Source of the DNA: Tardiphaga robiniae
Lineage (GTDB): Bacteria; Pseudomonadota; Alphaproteobacteria; Rhizobiales; Xanthobacteraceae
NCBI RefSeq assembly: GCF_013359755.1
Contig: NZ_JABMCJ010000064.1
Span: 1 to 64,000 of the forward strand
Length of the DNA stretch: 64,000 nucleotides
Direction: 5' to 3'
Positions within the stretch are counted from its first letter, which is position 1, and each line of letters begins with the position of its first letter. Below, piece by piece: positions 38,619 through 47,937 of this stretch. Both the position numbers and the translations under genes were made by a program. A model generated the notes under the pieces. The model searched no databases. It saw nothing but the letters and a program-made list of their open reading frames with translations, and had not been told where the DNA came from.

Positions 38619-40037
38619 ATGGCAGTCGCGTTCGACGAAATGAACGGGCCCCAAGGCGAACTCCGCCCGGCCTATGAAGAACTCTCCCGCTGGCTCAAGG
38701 AGACGCCTCCGGACGCTTTGGAACATCGCCGCCAGGAAGCGGAGCTGCTGTTCCGCCGGATCGGCATCACCTTCGCGGTTTACGGCGACTCCGAATCCAC
38801 CGAACGGCTGATCCCCTTCGACGTCATTCCGCGGATCATTTCCGGCAAGGAATGGACCCTGCTGGAAAAGGGCCTGAAGCAGCGCACCCGCGCCATCAAC
38901 ATGTTCCTCAAGGACATCTATCACGGCCGCGAAATTCTCCGCGCCGGCCTGATCCCCGATGACCTGATCTTCCAGAACCCGGTGTTCCGTCCGGAGATGA
39001 ACGGTCAGGACGTCCCCCACGATGTCTATGTGCACATCGCCGGGATCGACATTGTCCGCACCAATCCGGACGAATTCTTCGTTCTCGAAGACAATGCCCG
39101 CACGCCCTCCGGCGTCTCCTACATGCTGGAGAACCGCGAGATCATGATGCGGCTTTTCCCCGACCTGTTCGCGCGACATCGCGTCGCGCCGGTCGAGAAA
39201 TATCCAGACGAGCTGCTGTCCTGCCTGCGCTCCGTCGCACCGCGCTCGGCCTCGACGGAGCCCACCGTCGCACTGATGACACCCGGCGTCTACAACTCGG
39301 CCTATTACGAACACTCGTTCCTGGCCGACAAGCTCGGCGTCGAACTGGTCGAGGGCCGCGACCTCATCGTCAAGAACGATGAAGTCTTCATGCGCACCAC
39401 CGAAGGCCTCAAACGCGTCGACGTGATCTATCGCCGCGTCGATGACGATTTCCTCGATCCCCTCACCTTCCGCCCGGATTCAGCGCTCGGCGTCCCCGGC
39501 CTGATGTCCGCCTATATGGCCGGCAACGTCACGCTGGCTAATGCAGTCGGCACCGGCATCGCCGACGACAAGGCGATCTACAGCTACATGCCGGAAGTGG
39601 TGAAGTTCTATCTCGGCGAAGAGCCGATCCTGAAGAATGTGCCGACTTGGCGCTGCCGCGAACCTGGCGATCTCGCTTACGTGCTCGATCACCTCGGCGA
39701 ACTCGTCGTCAAGGAAGTCCACGGCTCCGGCGGTTACGGCATGCTGATCGGCCCTGCCGCGACCAAGGCGACCATCGAGGCGTTCCGCGACAAGCTGAAG
39801 CGCGAGCCGGAAGGCTTCATCGCGCAGCCGACGCTGGCGCTGTCGACTTGCCCGACCTGCACCGAGTCAGGCCTCGCGCCGCGGCATGTCGATCTTCGCC
39901 CCTTCGTGCTCACCGGCAGCAAGAACGTCTCCATCGTCGCAGGCGGTCTGACCCGCGTCGCGCTGAAGGAAGGCTCGCTGGTGGTGAATTCCAGCCAGGG
40001 CGGCGGCACCAAGGATACATGGATACTGGACGAATAA
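38619..40037 (+). CDS. Circularly permuted type-2 ATP-grasp protein
   Basis: A 472-residue enzyme of the CP_ATPgrasp_2 family, expected to join a carboxylate to an amine at the cost of ATP. Family stretches include RRIGITFAVYGD near the start, EFFVLEDNARTPSGVSYMLENR in the middle and LVVKEVHGSGGYGMLIGP, the nucleotide-binding loop, later. The ATG at 38619 fits the domain start. It is the first gene of an operon with alpha-E, transglutaminase and Anbu genes. The product is unknown; peptide bond formation is the general expectation for the family. Confidence 0.92.
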   Translation: MAVAFDEMNGPQGELRPAYEELSRWLKETPPDALEHRRQEAELLFRRIGITFAVYGDSESTERLIPFDVIPRIISGKEWTLLEKGLKQRTRAINMFLKDIYHGREILRAGLIPDDLIFQNPVFRPEMNGQDVPHDVYVHIAGIDIVRTNPDEFFVLEDNARTPSGVSYMLENREIMMRLFPDLFARHRVAPVEKYPDELLSCLRSVAPRSASTEPTVALMTPGVYNSAYYEHSFLADKLGVELVEGRDLIVKNDEVFMRTTEGLKRVDVIYRRVDDDFLDPLTFRPDSALGVPGLMSAYMAGNVTLANAVGTGIADDKAIYSYMPEVVKFYLGEEPILKNVPTWRCREPGDLAYVLDHLGELVVKEVHGSGGYGMLIGPAATKATIEAFRDKLKREPEGFIAQPTLALSTCPTCTESGLAPRHVDLRPFVLTGSKNVSIVAGGLTRVALKEGSLVVNSSQGGGTKDTWILDE

Positions 40038-40099
40038 CTCTCGATATAGGCAACCGGACTTCGACCGACGACCCACTTTTCAAAGAGTAACATCCCCGC

Positions 40100-41044
40100 A
40101 TGCTGTCGCGCACCGCCGAGAACCTTTACTGGCTAGCCCGCTATGTCGAACGCGCCGAATATCTCGCGCGCACGATCGAGGCGACACTGCGCGTCACCGC
40201 GCTGCCGAATACCTATATCGGCCAGACCAACGAATGGGATTCGGCGCTACTAACCGCAGGCGTCAGCGCGGCCTTTTACGAGATCTACGAGGAAGCCAAC
40301 GAGACCAATGTCGTTGAATATCTCTCGTTCTCGACAGCCAATCCCTCCTCGATCCGCAACTGCATCGAGGCGGCGCGGCTGAATTCGCGCTCGGTCCGCA
40401 CCGCGCTGACTGGCGAGATGTGGGACACGATCAACAGCGCTTGGCTGGAATTGCAATCCGCCTGGAGCGGCGGTGCCAAGACACGCGAGCAGCTGGCGAA
40501 TTTCTTGCGCTTTGTGCAGGAGACATCGCTGCGCTTCGACGGCTCAGCCTACCGCACCATGCTGCGCAACGACGCCTACTGGTTCTCGCGGCTCGGGCTG
40601 CATCTGGAGCGCGCCGACAACACTGCGCGCATTCTGGATGTGAAATATCATCTGCTGCTGCCCGAGGATGAACATGTCGGCGGCCCGCTCGATTACTATC
40701 AGTGGACTTCGATCCTGCGCTCGGTCTCGGCGCTGACGGCCTATCACTGGGTCTATCGCGAGACGCTGAAGCCGTGGCTGATCGCGGATCTGCTGATCCT
40801 CAACGACACGCTGCCGCGCTCGCTGGCGAGCTGCTACGGCAATCTCGTCCGCAATCTCGACCAGATCGGCGTGTCCTATGGCCGTCAGGGCGCAGCGCAG
40901 CGCCACGCCCGCGGCGTCCGAAACCGCCTCGAACACAGCAACATGCAGGATATTTTCCAGCATGGGTTGCATGAATTCATCCAGGAATTCATTGCAGATA
41001 ACAGCCGTCTGGGCGACATCATTGCCAAACAATACCTGATTTGA
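40100..41044 (+). CDS. Alpha-E domain protein
   Basis: A 314-residue all-helical protein of the alpha-E family. The N-terminal LSRTAENLYWLARYVERAE is diagnostic. The function is unknown; it is almost always encoded beside a CP-ATP-grasp gene and may be a partner or scaffold for the ligase. Here it sits 62 nt after that gene and 40 nt before the transglutaminase gene. Confidence 0.93.
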   Translation: MLSRTAENLYWLARYVERAEYLARTIEATLRVTALPNTYIGQTNEWDSALLTAGVSAAFYEIYEEANETNVVEYLSFSTANPSSIRNCIEAARLNSRSVRTALTGEMWDTINSAWLELQSAWSGGAKTREQLANFLRFVQETSLRFDGSAYRTMLRNDAYWFSRLGLHLERADNTARILDVKYHLLLPEDEHVGGPLDYYQWTSILRSVSALTAYHWVYRETLKPWLIADLLILNDTLPRSLASCYGNLVRNLDQIGVSYGRQGAAQRHARGVRNRLEHSNMQDIFQHGLHEFIQEFIADNSRLGDIIAKQYLI

Positions 41045-41084
41045 GCTAGCGTCCCGGCTCATCTGCAGATTCGGACACGTTGCC

Positions 41085-41927
41085 ATGCGCCTGCGTATCG
41101 CCCATTCGACCACCTATCGCTACGAGCCGCCGGCTTCGGGCGTGATCCAGATTCTGCGGATGACCCCGGGCAGCCATGACGGCCAGTATGTCGCCGAGTG
41201 GCAGATCGACGTTTCCACGGATTCGCGCCTCGATCTGCATGAGGATGCATTCGGCAATGTCACCCATGTGCTGACCCACGGGCCCATCGCGGACCTCACG
41301 GTCACCGTCGAAGGCCTGATCGACACCCAGGACACCGGGGGCGTGCTGAAGGGCACCGATGAGCGGTTTCCGCCGAGCTTCTTCCTGCGCCAGACCGACC
41401 TGACCGACGCCAGCGCGGCGATGCAGTCCTTCGCCAAGGACCTTGCGCCAAGCGCGGAAACTGACGTGCTCGGCTTCCTGCACGCGTTGATGATGGCCAT
41501 CAACGAGCACATGACCTTCGACGTCGATCCAACCAGCACCGGCACTTCGGCCAGCGAGGCCTTCATCGGCAAGCGTGGCGTCTGCCAGGATTACGCGCAT
41601 ATCTTCATCGCCTGTGCCCGGTCGGCCGGCGTTCCTGCCCGCTTCGTCTCCGGCCATTTCTGGCGCGCCGACGGCGAGACCAACCAGCAGGCCGGCCATG
41701 CCTGGGCCGAGGCCTATGTCCCGGATCTCGGCTGGGTCGGCTTCGACCCCGCCAATGCCATCTGCACCACCGACGCCCATGCCCGCGTTGCCATCGGCCT
41801 GGATTACCTCGGCGCAGCCCCCGTCCGCGGCACCCGCTATGGCGGCGGCACGGAAACCCTGACGGTCGCCGTCAAGGTCGATCAGGCCAATGGCCGCGGC
41901 CAGTCGCAGTCGCAGAGCCAGTCCTGA
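41085..41927 (+). CDS. Bacterial transglutaminase-like cysteine protease (operon copy)
   Basis: A 280-residue protein. An N-terminal beta-rich domain (MRLRIAHSTTYRYEPPASG) precedes a transglutaminase core with the catalytic Cys in RGVCQDYAH, His in AGHAWAEAYV and Asp in GFDPANA. Such bacterial proteins usually act as cysteine peptidases. The C-terminus ends in a Gln-Ser repeat (QSQSQSQS). It is the third gene of the ATP-grasp/Anbu operon and may process what the ligase makes. Confidence 0.93.
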   Translation: MRLRIAHSTTYRYEPPASGVIQILRMTPGSHDGQYVAEWQIDVSTDSRLDLHEDAFGNVTHVLTHGPIADLTVTVEGLIDTQDTGGVLKGTDERFPPSFFLRQTDLTDASAAMQSFAKDLAPSAETDVLGFLHALMMAINEHMTFDVDPTSTGTSASEAFIGKRGVCQDYAHIFIACARSAGVPARFVSGHFWRADGETNQQAGHAWAEAYVPDLGWVGFDPANAICTTDAHARVAIGLDYLGAAPVRGTRYGGGTETLTVAVKVDQANGRGQSQSQSQS

Positions 41928-42006
41928 ACAACCTTCAAACTGGCTTTCCGAGGTTGCCCGGTCGATACCCACCGCGTAAGACGCTTCCCTGACCAAGGGA
42001 CCGACG

Positions 42007-42753
42007 ATGACCTATTGCTGCGGAATTCTCGTCAAGGACGGCCTGGTGATGATCGCGGACACGCGCACCAATGCCGGGCTCGACAACATCTCGACCTTCC
42101 GCAAGCTGCATATCTTCAACCAGCCCGGCGACCGCATCATGGCGGTGGCATCCGCAGGCAATCTCGCCATCAGCCAATCGGTGCTCTCCACCCTGAGCGA
42201 GGGGCTGGAGAACCCGACCACCGGTGAGCTGGAGACCCTGCTGAACGCACCTACGATGTTTCAGGCTGCGCAGCGCATCGGCCGCGCCATCCGGCACGTC
42301 AACGCCACCGAGGGCAAGGCGCTGGAGGCCGAGGATATCAATTTCGACGTCTCGTTCCTGTTCGGCGGCCAGATCAAGGGCGCCAAGATGCGGCTGTTCA
42401 TGATCTACCCGGCCGGCAATTTCATCGAATGCACGGTGGACACGCCCTATCTGCAGATCGGAGAGCACAAATACGGCAAGCCGGTGCTCGACCGCGCGAT
42501 GCATTACGACGTCGAACTCTATGAGGCACTCAAGACCGGCCTGATCTCGATGGACTCGACCATGCGCTCCAATATCGGCGTCGGCCTGCCGATCGATGTG
42601 CTGGTGGTGCGCACCGATGTCTGCGACGCCGACCTCAATCACCGTATTGAAGCCGGCGAGCCCTATTTCCACGACCTGCGCTCGCGCTGGTCGGCAGCAC
42701 TGCGCGCGGCACATCAAAACATTCCGCGCCCGCCCTACAAGAAAGACAATTGA
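42007..42753 (+). CDS. Anbu, proteasome-like N-terminal nucleophile hydrolase
   Basis: A 248-residue protein of the Anbu (ancestral beta-subunit) family of bacterial proteasome homologues. The N-terminal sequence Met-Thr-Tyr-Cys-Cys-Gly leaves Thr2 as the candidate nucleophile after Met removal. MIADTRTNAGLDNISTFRKLH supplies the conserved Asp-x-Arg and Lys residues of the active site. Family members assemble into open-ring or helical oligomers. No ATPase (HslU-, Mpa-like) gene is present, so substrates must reach it another way. It follows the transglutaminase by 79 nt in the same operon. Confidence 0.93.
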   Translation: MTYCCGILVKDGLVMIADTRTNAGLDNISTFRKLHIFNQPGDRIMAVASAGNLAISQSVLSTLSEGLENPTTGELETLLNAPTMFQAAQRIGRAIRHVNATEGKALEAEDINFDVSFLFGGQIKGAKMRLFMIYPAGNFIECTVDTPYLQIGEHKYGKPVLDRAMHYDVELYEALKTGLISMDSTMRSNIGVGLPIDVLVVRTDVCDADLNHRIEAGEPYFHDLRSRWSAALRAAHQNIPRPPYKKDN

Positions 42754-42764
42754 GCGCGGCCGCG

Positions 42765-43283
42765 ATGACCGCAGCCCCGATGAAATGGCGCATCATGACG
42801 GAGGCAGACCTGTCGTCCGTCCTCGCCATCGCCGATGCCGTTCATCCCGATTTCCCCGAAGATGAGGTCGTGTTCGCGAACCGCCTGGCGCTCGATCCAA
42901 ACGGTTGCGCCGTGCTCGAAGCCCAGGACGGGATCAAGGGTTATCTCGTCAGCCATCCCTGGCAATTCAGGGGGCCGCCGTCGCTGAACAGCCTGCTGAC
43001 AATGCCCGCAGCGCCGTCGACCTTCTACATTCACGATCTCGCATTGCTGCCCGAAACCCGCAGATCCGGCGCGGCGACCGTGGCCGTCGATATGATGGCG
43101 GCACGCGCCAGGCTGATGCAACTGCCCAACATGACGCTTGTTGCCGTCAACAATTCAGTTCATTTTTGGCAGCGGCACGATTTCACCATCATCCGCGATT
43201 CCGAATTGGATCAGAAACTGCAAAGCTACGGCGACAACGCACGTTTCATGGTTCGGGACCTCACTCAAAAAGACCTCTCGTAA
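42765..43283 (+). CDS. GNAT-family N-acetyltransferase
   Basis: A 172-residue acetyltransferase. A core of [19 protein letters not shown] matches GNAT motif A, with the Arg-x-x-Gly-x-Ala loop binding acetyl-CoA. The start is uncertain: a TTG at 42750 overlaps the Anbu stop, and ATGs at 42765 and 42780 are in frame; I show 42765. The close spacing to Anbu makes co-transcription likely, so it could acetylate a product or component of that system. Substrate unknown. Confidence 0.85.
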   Translation: MTAAPMKWRIMTEADLSSVLAIADAVHPDFPEDEVVFANRLALDPNGCAVLEAQDGIKGYLVSHPWQFRGPPSLNSLLTMPAAPSTFYIHDLALLPETRRSGAATVAVDMMAARARLMQLPNMTLVAVNNSVHFWQRHDFTIIRDSELDQKLQSYGDNARFMVRDLTQKDLS

Positions 43284-43305
43284 AAAGAAAACAGGGACGA
43301 AACAG

Positions 43306-44064
43306 ATGACCAACAAGATCGCACTCGTGACCGGAGCTGGCACCGGCGTCGGCCGTGCCGCATCGCTTGCGCTGATGAATGCCGGTTTCACCGTCGTGCT
43401 CGCCGGTCGCCGGCTCGAACTACTGCAAGAGACCCAGAAGCTCGGCGCGGCCAATGGCGGCAAGAGCCTCCCCGTGAGCGCTGACATGGCCGCCCCCGCC
43501 TCCATCGCCGCGCTATTCGCCAGGATCATGCAGGAATTCGGCCGGCTCGACGTGCTGTTCAACAACGCCGGCATGGGCGCGCCCGCGATTCCGTTCGAAG
43601 ACCTCGGCCTCGAACAGTGGCAGGCTGTGGTGAACACCAATCTCACCGCACCGTTCCTGTGCACGCAGCACGCCTTCCGCATCATGAAGGATCAGACGCC
43701 CCGCGGCGGCCGCATCATCAATAACGGCTCGATCTCAGCGCATGCGCCGCGCCCGTTCTCCGCCGCCTACACGTCGACCAAACACGCCATCACCGGCTTG
43801 ACCAAGGCCAGCAATCTCGACGGCCGCGCCTATGACATCGCCGTCGGCCAGGTCGATATCGGCAATGCCGCCACCCCCATGACCGACCGCATGGTCAACG
43901 GCCCCGGCGTGCTGCAGCCCGACGGCACCTCGAAGCAAGAGCCACGCATGGACGCCAAAGCCGTCGGCGACGCTGTCGCCTATATGGCCGGCCTGCCGCT
44001 CGACGCCAATGTGCTGACCATGACGGTCATGGCGACGAAGATGCCGTTCGTCGGACGCGGCTAA
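43306..44064 (+). CDS. Short-chain dehydrogenase/reductase (SDR)
   Basis: A 252-residue NAD(P)-dependent oxidoreductase. The cofactor motif [12 protein letters not shown] (about 9-20), NNAGMG and the catalytic Ser-Tyr-x3-Lys set ([11 protein letters not shown]) are present. The ATG at 43306 has AGGGACG upstream. It follows the acetyltransferase by 22 nt and may be the last gene of the Anbu operon. Substrate unknown. Confidence 0.9.
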   Translation: MTNKIALVTGAGTGVGRAASLALMNAGFTVVLAGRRLELLQETQKLGAANGGKSLPVSADMAAPASIAALFARIMQEFGRLDVLFNNAGMGAPAIPFEDLGLEQWQAVVNTNLTAPFLCTQHAFRIMKDQTPRGGRIINNGSISAHAPRPFSAAYTSTKHAITGLTKASNLDGRAYDIAVGQVDIGNAATPMTDRMVNGPGVLQPDGTSKQEPRMDAKAVGDAVAYMAGLPLDANVLTMTVMATKMPFVGRG

Positions 44065-44144
44065 AACGTAATCCGCCTCAGCGGCATTGCGATTGCATGA
44101 CATGGGGAGCCGCGGCATCATCGCGCCGCGACTTCGGGGGATTT

Positions 44145-45395
44145 ATGCTTCAGCTACAATCGGCGTTCGGCGTCATCGCGCTTTTGGGGATCGCCTGGGC
44201 GCTCGGTGAAAACCGCAGCAGGGTGTCGCTGAGACAGGCCGCGATCGGTCTCGCATTGACGATCGTCGCTGCCGTGATCCTGCTGAAGCTTCCCGTCGTG
44301 ACGCGCGCCTTCAGCAGCATCAACGATGCTGTCAGCACCATCGCCGCAGCGTCGCGCGCCGGCACCTCCTTCGTGTTCGGTTATCTCGGCGGCGGCGCAT
44401 TGCCGTTCGATCTCAAGAATCCCGGCGCGGATTTCGTGCTCGCACTGCAGGCACTCCCCGTGGTGCTGGTCATCAGCGTGCTGACCAGCCTGCTCTTCTA
44501 CTGGCGTATCCTGCCGCCGATCGTACGCGGCATGGCGTGGCTGCTCGAACGCACACTCGGCATCGGCGGCGCGGTCGGGCTGTCAACGGCCGCGAACATC
44601 TTTCTGGGCATGGTCGAGGCCCCGCTGTTTATTCGCCCTTACCTCGCACAGCTCACGCGCAGCGAACTGTTTCTGGTGATGACGGGCGGCATGGCGGGGA
44701 TCGCCGGTACCGTGCTGGTGCTCTACGCCACTTTCATGGCGCCACTGATCCCCGATGCGTCGGCGCATTTCGTGATTGCTTCCGTGCTCTCGGCGCCAGC
44801 TGCGATCCTTGTCAGCCTGATCATGGTGCCTGAGACGGAGGATCGTCGCACCGGCGGCTTGCTCGCCAATCCGGACGCATCGGCCACGAGCACGATAGAT
44901 GCGATCGTCAAGGGCACGAGTGCAGGCATGGAACTGCTCGTCAACATCATCGCCCTGCTGCTGGTCTTCGTGGCGCTGATGTATCTCATGAACGCGATCC
45001 TCATGATGATGCCGACCGTGGGAGGCAACACGCTGTCCGTGCAGCGCATGCTGGGTTACGTGATGGCACCGGTGTGCTGGCTGATGGGCCTGCCGTGGGA
45101 CCAGGCGCTGACCGCAGGCTCGCTGATGGGCGTCAAGACGATCCTCAACGAGTTGATCGCCTATGTTCAATTGGCGAAGCTCGGTCCCGATGCGCTGGAT
45201 GCACGCTCGCGCCTCATCATGCTTTATGCGCTGTGCGGATTTGCAAATTTTGCCAGCCTCGGAATTATGATCGGAGGCCTGGGCACCATGGCGCCGGAAC
45301 GTCGTAACGAAATCAACGCGCTCGGTGTGAAGTCGATCGTCTCGGGGACGCTGACGACCTGCCTGATGGGCGCGATCGTCGGCATGCTCACCTGA
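44145..45395 (+). CDS. Concentrative nucleoside transporter (CNT/NupC family)
   Basis: A 416-residue transporter with about ten hydrophobic segments. Family motifs include FVFGYLGGG with nearby PFDLKNPG, VEAPLFIRPY (nucleoside-binding Glu) and the late GFANFASLGI. It should import nucleosides with H+ or Na+. The start at 44145 has a strong GGGGG upstream. It stands alone, convergent with the M19 dipeptidase gene. Confidence 0.93.
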   Translation: MLQLQSAFGVIALLGIAWALGENRSRVSLRQAAIGLALTIVAAVILLKLPVVTRAFSSINDAVSTIAAASRAGTSFVFGYLGGGALPFDLKNPGADFVLALQALPVVLVISVLTSLLFYWRILPPIVRGMAWLLERTLGIGGAVGLSTAANIFLGMVEAPLFIRPYLAQLTRSELFLVMTGGMAGIAGTVLVLYATFMAPLIPDASAHFVIASVLSAPAAILVSLIMVPETEDRRTGGLLANPDASATSTIDAIVKGTSAGMELLVNIIALLLVFVALMYLMNAILMMMPTVGGNTLSVQRMLGYVMAPVCWLMGLPWDQALTAGSLMGVKTILNELIAYVQLAKLGPDALDARSRLIMLYALCGFANFASLGIMIGGLGTMAPERRNEINALGVKSIVSGTLTTCLMGAIVGMLT

Positions 45396-45414
45396 GACAC
45401 GCCGCCAGCGCCGG

Positions 45415-46476
45415 TCAGCCGATCGTCCGCTGCAGCAGATCGAGCCAGTTGCGCGCGCCGAGCTTGCCGAGCAGCGTCTCGGAATAGCCCTTGTCGCGCA
45501 AGGCCACGAACAGCGCCTGCAGGCCCGCGGCGGAGTCGATGGCCTCGGGCACCACCGCGCCGTCGAAATCCGATCCCAGCCCGACGTGATCCTCGCCCAG
45601 CTTCTCCAGCAGATAGTCGATCTGCTGCACCATCAGCTCGATGCCGGTGTCGGGCCGCATGCTGCCGTCGGGGCGCAGGAAGCAGGTCGCGAAATTCAGG
45701 CCGACCATGCCGCCGGTGTCGCGGATCGCGGCGAGCTGCTTGTCGGTGAGATTGCGCGGCGACGGGCACAGCGCATGGGCATTGGAATGGGTCGCCACCA
45801 GCGGCGCCTTCGACAGCCGCGCCACGTCCCAAAAACCCTTCTCGGTGATGTGTGACAGGTCGACCAGAATCTTCAGGTCATTGCAGGCGCCGATCAACCG
45901 CTCGCCGGCCGCGGTGAGACCGTCGCCGAGATCGGGCCCGGACGGGAAGTGAAACGGCACGCCATGGCCGAAGATGTTGGTCCGGCTCCACACCGGCCCG
46001 ATCGACCGCAACCCCGCCGCATAGAGAACGTCGAGGAATCTGAGCTCGGCGTCGATGGCCTCCGCGCCTTCCAGATGGACCACCACGGCCAGCGCCTTGC
46101 GCTCAATGGCGGACCGGATTTCGGCGGTGGTGGTGCAGATCGCCACCGCGCCTGCGGAAGCACGTTCGAGCTGCAGCAGGATGGCCAGTTCGGCGACGAC
46201 GGAATTGCGCGCCTCGTCCATCGTCAGCGGCTCGGGAAGCGGCACGGCGTAGCGTCCGCCCGTCATCTGCGCCATGAATCCCGATGACGCCTGAGCCGCC
46301 GGCGAATACAGCGCGAACAGCCCGCCGACGAACGCGCCGGCCTTCGCCTTCGGCAGGTCGATGTGACCGGCGGCTTCCCCGGTCAGGAAGTCGGATACCG
46401 GATCGTGCGATTGCGATTTGTACAGCCGCAGCAGCACATCGTTGTGACCGTCGAAAACCGGAACGGATGCAGTCAT
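45415..46476 (-). CDS. M19-family membrane dipeptidase (renal dipeptidase type)
   Basis: A 353-residue zinc dipeptidase. The zinc-binding pair in DGHNDVLL near the N-terminus, the bridging Glu in HLEGAEAI, and His residues in DLSHITEKG and ATHSNAHAL are all visible. Members cleave dipeptides, including those with D-residues. No signal peptide is seen, so a cytoplasmic role is likely. It could finish dipeptides entering through the importer at 19-28 kb, but it is not linked to it. Confidence 0.92.
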   Translation of the reverse strand: MTASVPVFDGHNDVLLRLYKSQSHDPVSDFLTGEAAGHIDLPKAKAGAFVGGLFALYSPAAQASSGFMAQMTGGRYAVPLPEPLTMDEARNSVVAELAILLQLERASAGAVAICTTTAEIRSAIERKALAVVVHLEGAEAIDAELRFLDVLYAAGLRSIGPVWSRTNIFGHGVPFHFPSGPDLGDGLTAAGERLIGACNDLKILVDLSHITEKGFWDVARLSKAPLVATHSNAHALCPSPRNLTDKQLAAIRDTGGMVGLNFATCFLRPDGSMRPDTGIELMVQQIDYLLEKLGEDHVGLGSDFDGAVVPEAIDSAAGLQALFVALRDKGYSETLLGKLGARNWLDLLQRTIG

Positions 46477-46577
46477 GAGATACTCGTTGAGGGCCAGGGC
46501 AGCGACGGGCTCAGCATAGCTGATTCAATGCCACTGCGACGCGCGAACAAGGCACGCGTCGCATTTCCGCACGCGAA

Positions 46578-47126
46578 CTACCGGACTTCCACCGTCTTGA
46601 ATTCCGCCGGCAGGATTACTTCAAGCAATTCGCAATTGTCGGAGTAATCGCGGATCAGGTGCCTGATGCGCGGCGGCTGGGTCCAGCATGACCCCTGACG
46701 CATGGTCATCTCGCCCTCGCCTTCCATATAGGCCTTCACCCAGCCATTCAGCACATAGACCAGCTGAAACTCGGCATCGTGATAGTGAAGCTTGGAGACC
46801 TCTTTCGGATCGCAAGGTCCGATCAGCCGGATGACATGCGCATGCGCCAAACCGCCGGTCGCAGCGGCAACGCCGAGATCGCGATACTTCGCGTAGGCAC
46901 GCAGGCCGTCGCCGAGAAATGCTTCTTCCTGATAGTGGCTGATCGCGACGCGCTGCTTGCGGCGCGGGCCGGGTTTCGCCGCGGCCTTGGCGACAGCTTT
47001 TGTACTCGCCTTGGCCGGCTTGCCAACAGCGAGCTTTTTTGCTGCTTTCGCTACCACCTGTGTCGCAGGCTTCTTCGTCCCAGCCGTTTTCGCCGCGCTC
47101 TTTGACGTTCGCTTCAGCTTCGCCAT
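46578..47126 (-). CDS. Cupin-domain protein with Lys/Ala-rich N-terminal tail
   Basis: A 182-residue protein. The first 60 residues are Lys-, Ala- and Pro-rich with repeated Ala-Lys-Ala-type units, like histone H1 tails. The rest is a cupin with probable metal His residues in KLHYHDAEFQLVYVLNG and RIRHLI. The ATG at 47126 was chosen over a TTG 33 nt upstream. The tail suggests binding to nucleic acid or an acidic surface; the cupin function is not clear. Confidence 0.8.
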   Translation of the reverse strand: MAKLKRTSKSAAKTAGTKKPATQVVAKAAKKLAVGKPAKASTKAVAKAAAKPGPRRKQRVAISHYQEEAFLGDGLRAYAKYRDLGVAAATGGLAHAHVIRLIGPCDPKEVSKLHYHDAEFQLVYVLNGWVKAYMEGEGEMTMRQGSCWTQPPRIRHLIRDYSDNCELLEVILPAEFKTVEVR

Positions 47127-47233
47127 GTCGTGTTTCCCACCCGGCGCAATGCCTAACAAACGGCCAGCGCGTCCGGGAACCTAGCTGTAGTTCAGCACAG
47201 CGGCAATTCATCCGGCGCGTTGAGAGGCGCGGA

Positions 47234-47524
47234 CTAGTGCAACCGGAAGACGCCATCCACGGCACGAAGCTCGGCCGGCTTGATCAGTTTCGAATGCGCG
47301 ACGGTGACCGCAAAGAGCGGGCCATCGAGCTTCTCCTGCCAGAAATCAAGGAAATCCTTCAGCGCGGGAAACTTCGGAAACAAATCATAGTTCTGCCAGA
47401 CATAGGTCTGCAGCAGCGAGGGATGGTCGGGCATGCGGTAGAGGATCTGTGCCGTCGTCAGCCCGTAGCCAAGCACCTGCTTTCTGAAATCGTCAGAAAC
47501 TGCATTTCTCGAGACCATGTTCAA
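47234..47524 (-). CDS. Usg family protein
   Basis: A 96-residue protein with the strongly conserved Usg stretch LTTAQILYRMPDHPSLLQ and YDLFPKFPALKDFLDFW. Usg proteins are alphaproteobacterial, first noticed near tryptophan genes in some species; the function is unresolved. It lies upstream of groESL on the opposite strand. Confidence 0.9.
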   Translation of the reverse strand: MNMVSRNAVSDDFRKQVLGYGLTTAQILYRMPDHPSLLQTYVWQNYDLFPKFPALKDFLDFWQEKLDGPLFAVTVAHSKLIKPAELRAVDGVFRLH

Positions 47525-47772
47525 CCTCCATGGACAGAGCGCATTCGGCTAAGTGGATTCCGGTTTGACGTCGAACTTCGCTCTGCTCTCCTGTGACCGT
47601 GCTGACTGCAGCGAACCGGCTTCCACTTCGCCCGTGACAACACGATGCATGAAATGTGACGCAAGCAACGTCTTCATCACAAGCTTAAAAGTTTAATAAT
47701 GTATTGAAAGCCGAGTGTTAGCAGCCACTTACCGTGGATGCTAACGGATTCGAGGACCGGTATCGGAGGGTC

Positions 47773-47809
47773 TTAACCAATTCTGGCACCCGTCATATTT
47801 GAGTGCCAA
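47773..47809 (+). promoter_or_regulatory. CIRCE operator over a housekeeping-type promoter of groESL
   Basis: An inverted repeat CTGGCACCC (47783-47791), a 9-nt spacer, and GAGTGCCAA (47801-47809) matches the CIRCE layout recognised by HrcA, with two mismatches in the left arm. A possible -35 (TTAACC, 47773-47778) and -10 (TATTTG, 47796-47801) with 17-bp spacing overlap it, so HrcA binding would block this promoter. The CIRCE call is firm; the hexamers are inference. Confidence 0.85.
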
Positions 47810-47826
47810 AATATTTGATACAGACC

Positions 47827-47858
47827 CTTGCCGGTGGGGAACGTTCGGCCTATGTCCG
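47827..47858 (+). promoter_or_regulatory. RpoH (sigma-32) promoter of groESL
   Basis: CTTG at 47827-47830, an 18-nt spacer, then CCTATGTCCG at 47849-47858. This agrees with the alphaproteobacterial RpoH consensus CTTG-N17/18-CYTATNTNNG at every specified position. It lies 18 bp downstream of the CIRCE element and 80 bp upstream of groES. Confidence 0.88.
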
Positions 47859-47937
47859 GACCAGCTGCGCTGGCACTTGTTGGCTCAGACTGCCAATTTA
47901 AATTTCTCAAGCATCTACAGAAACTTAGGAGGACTGC

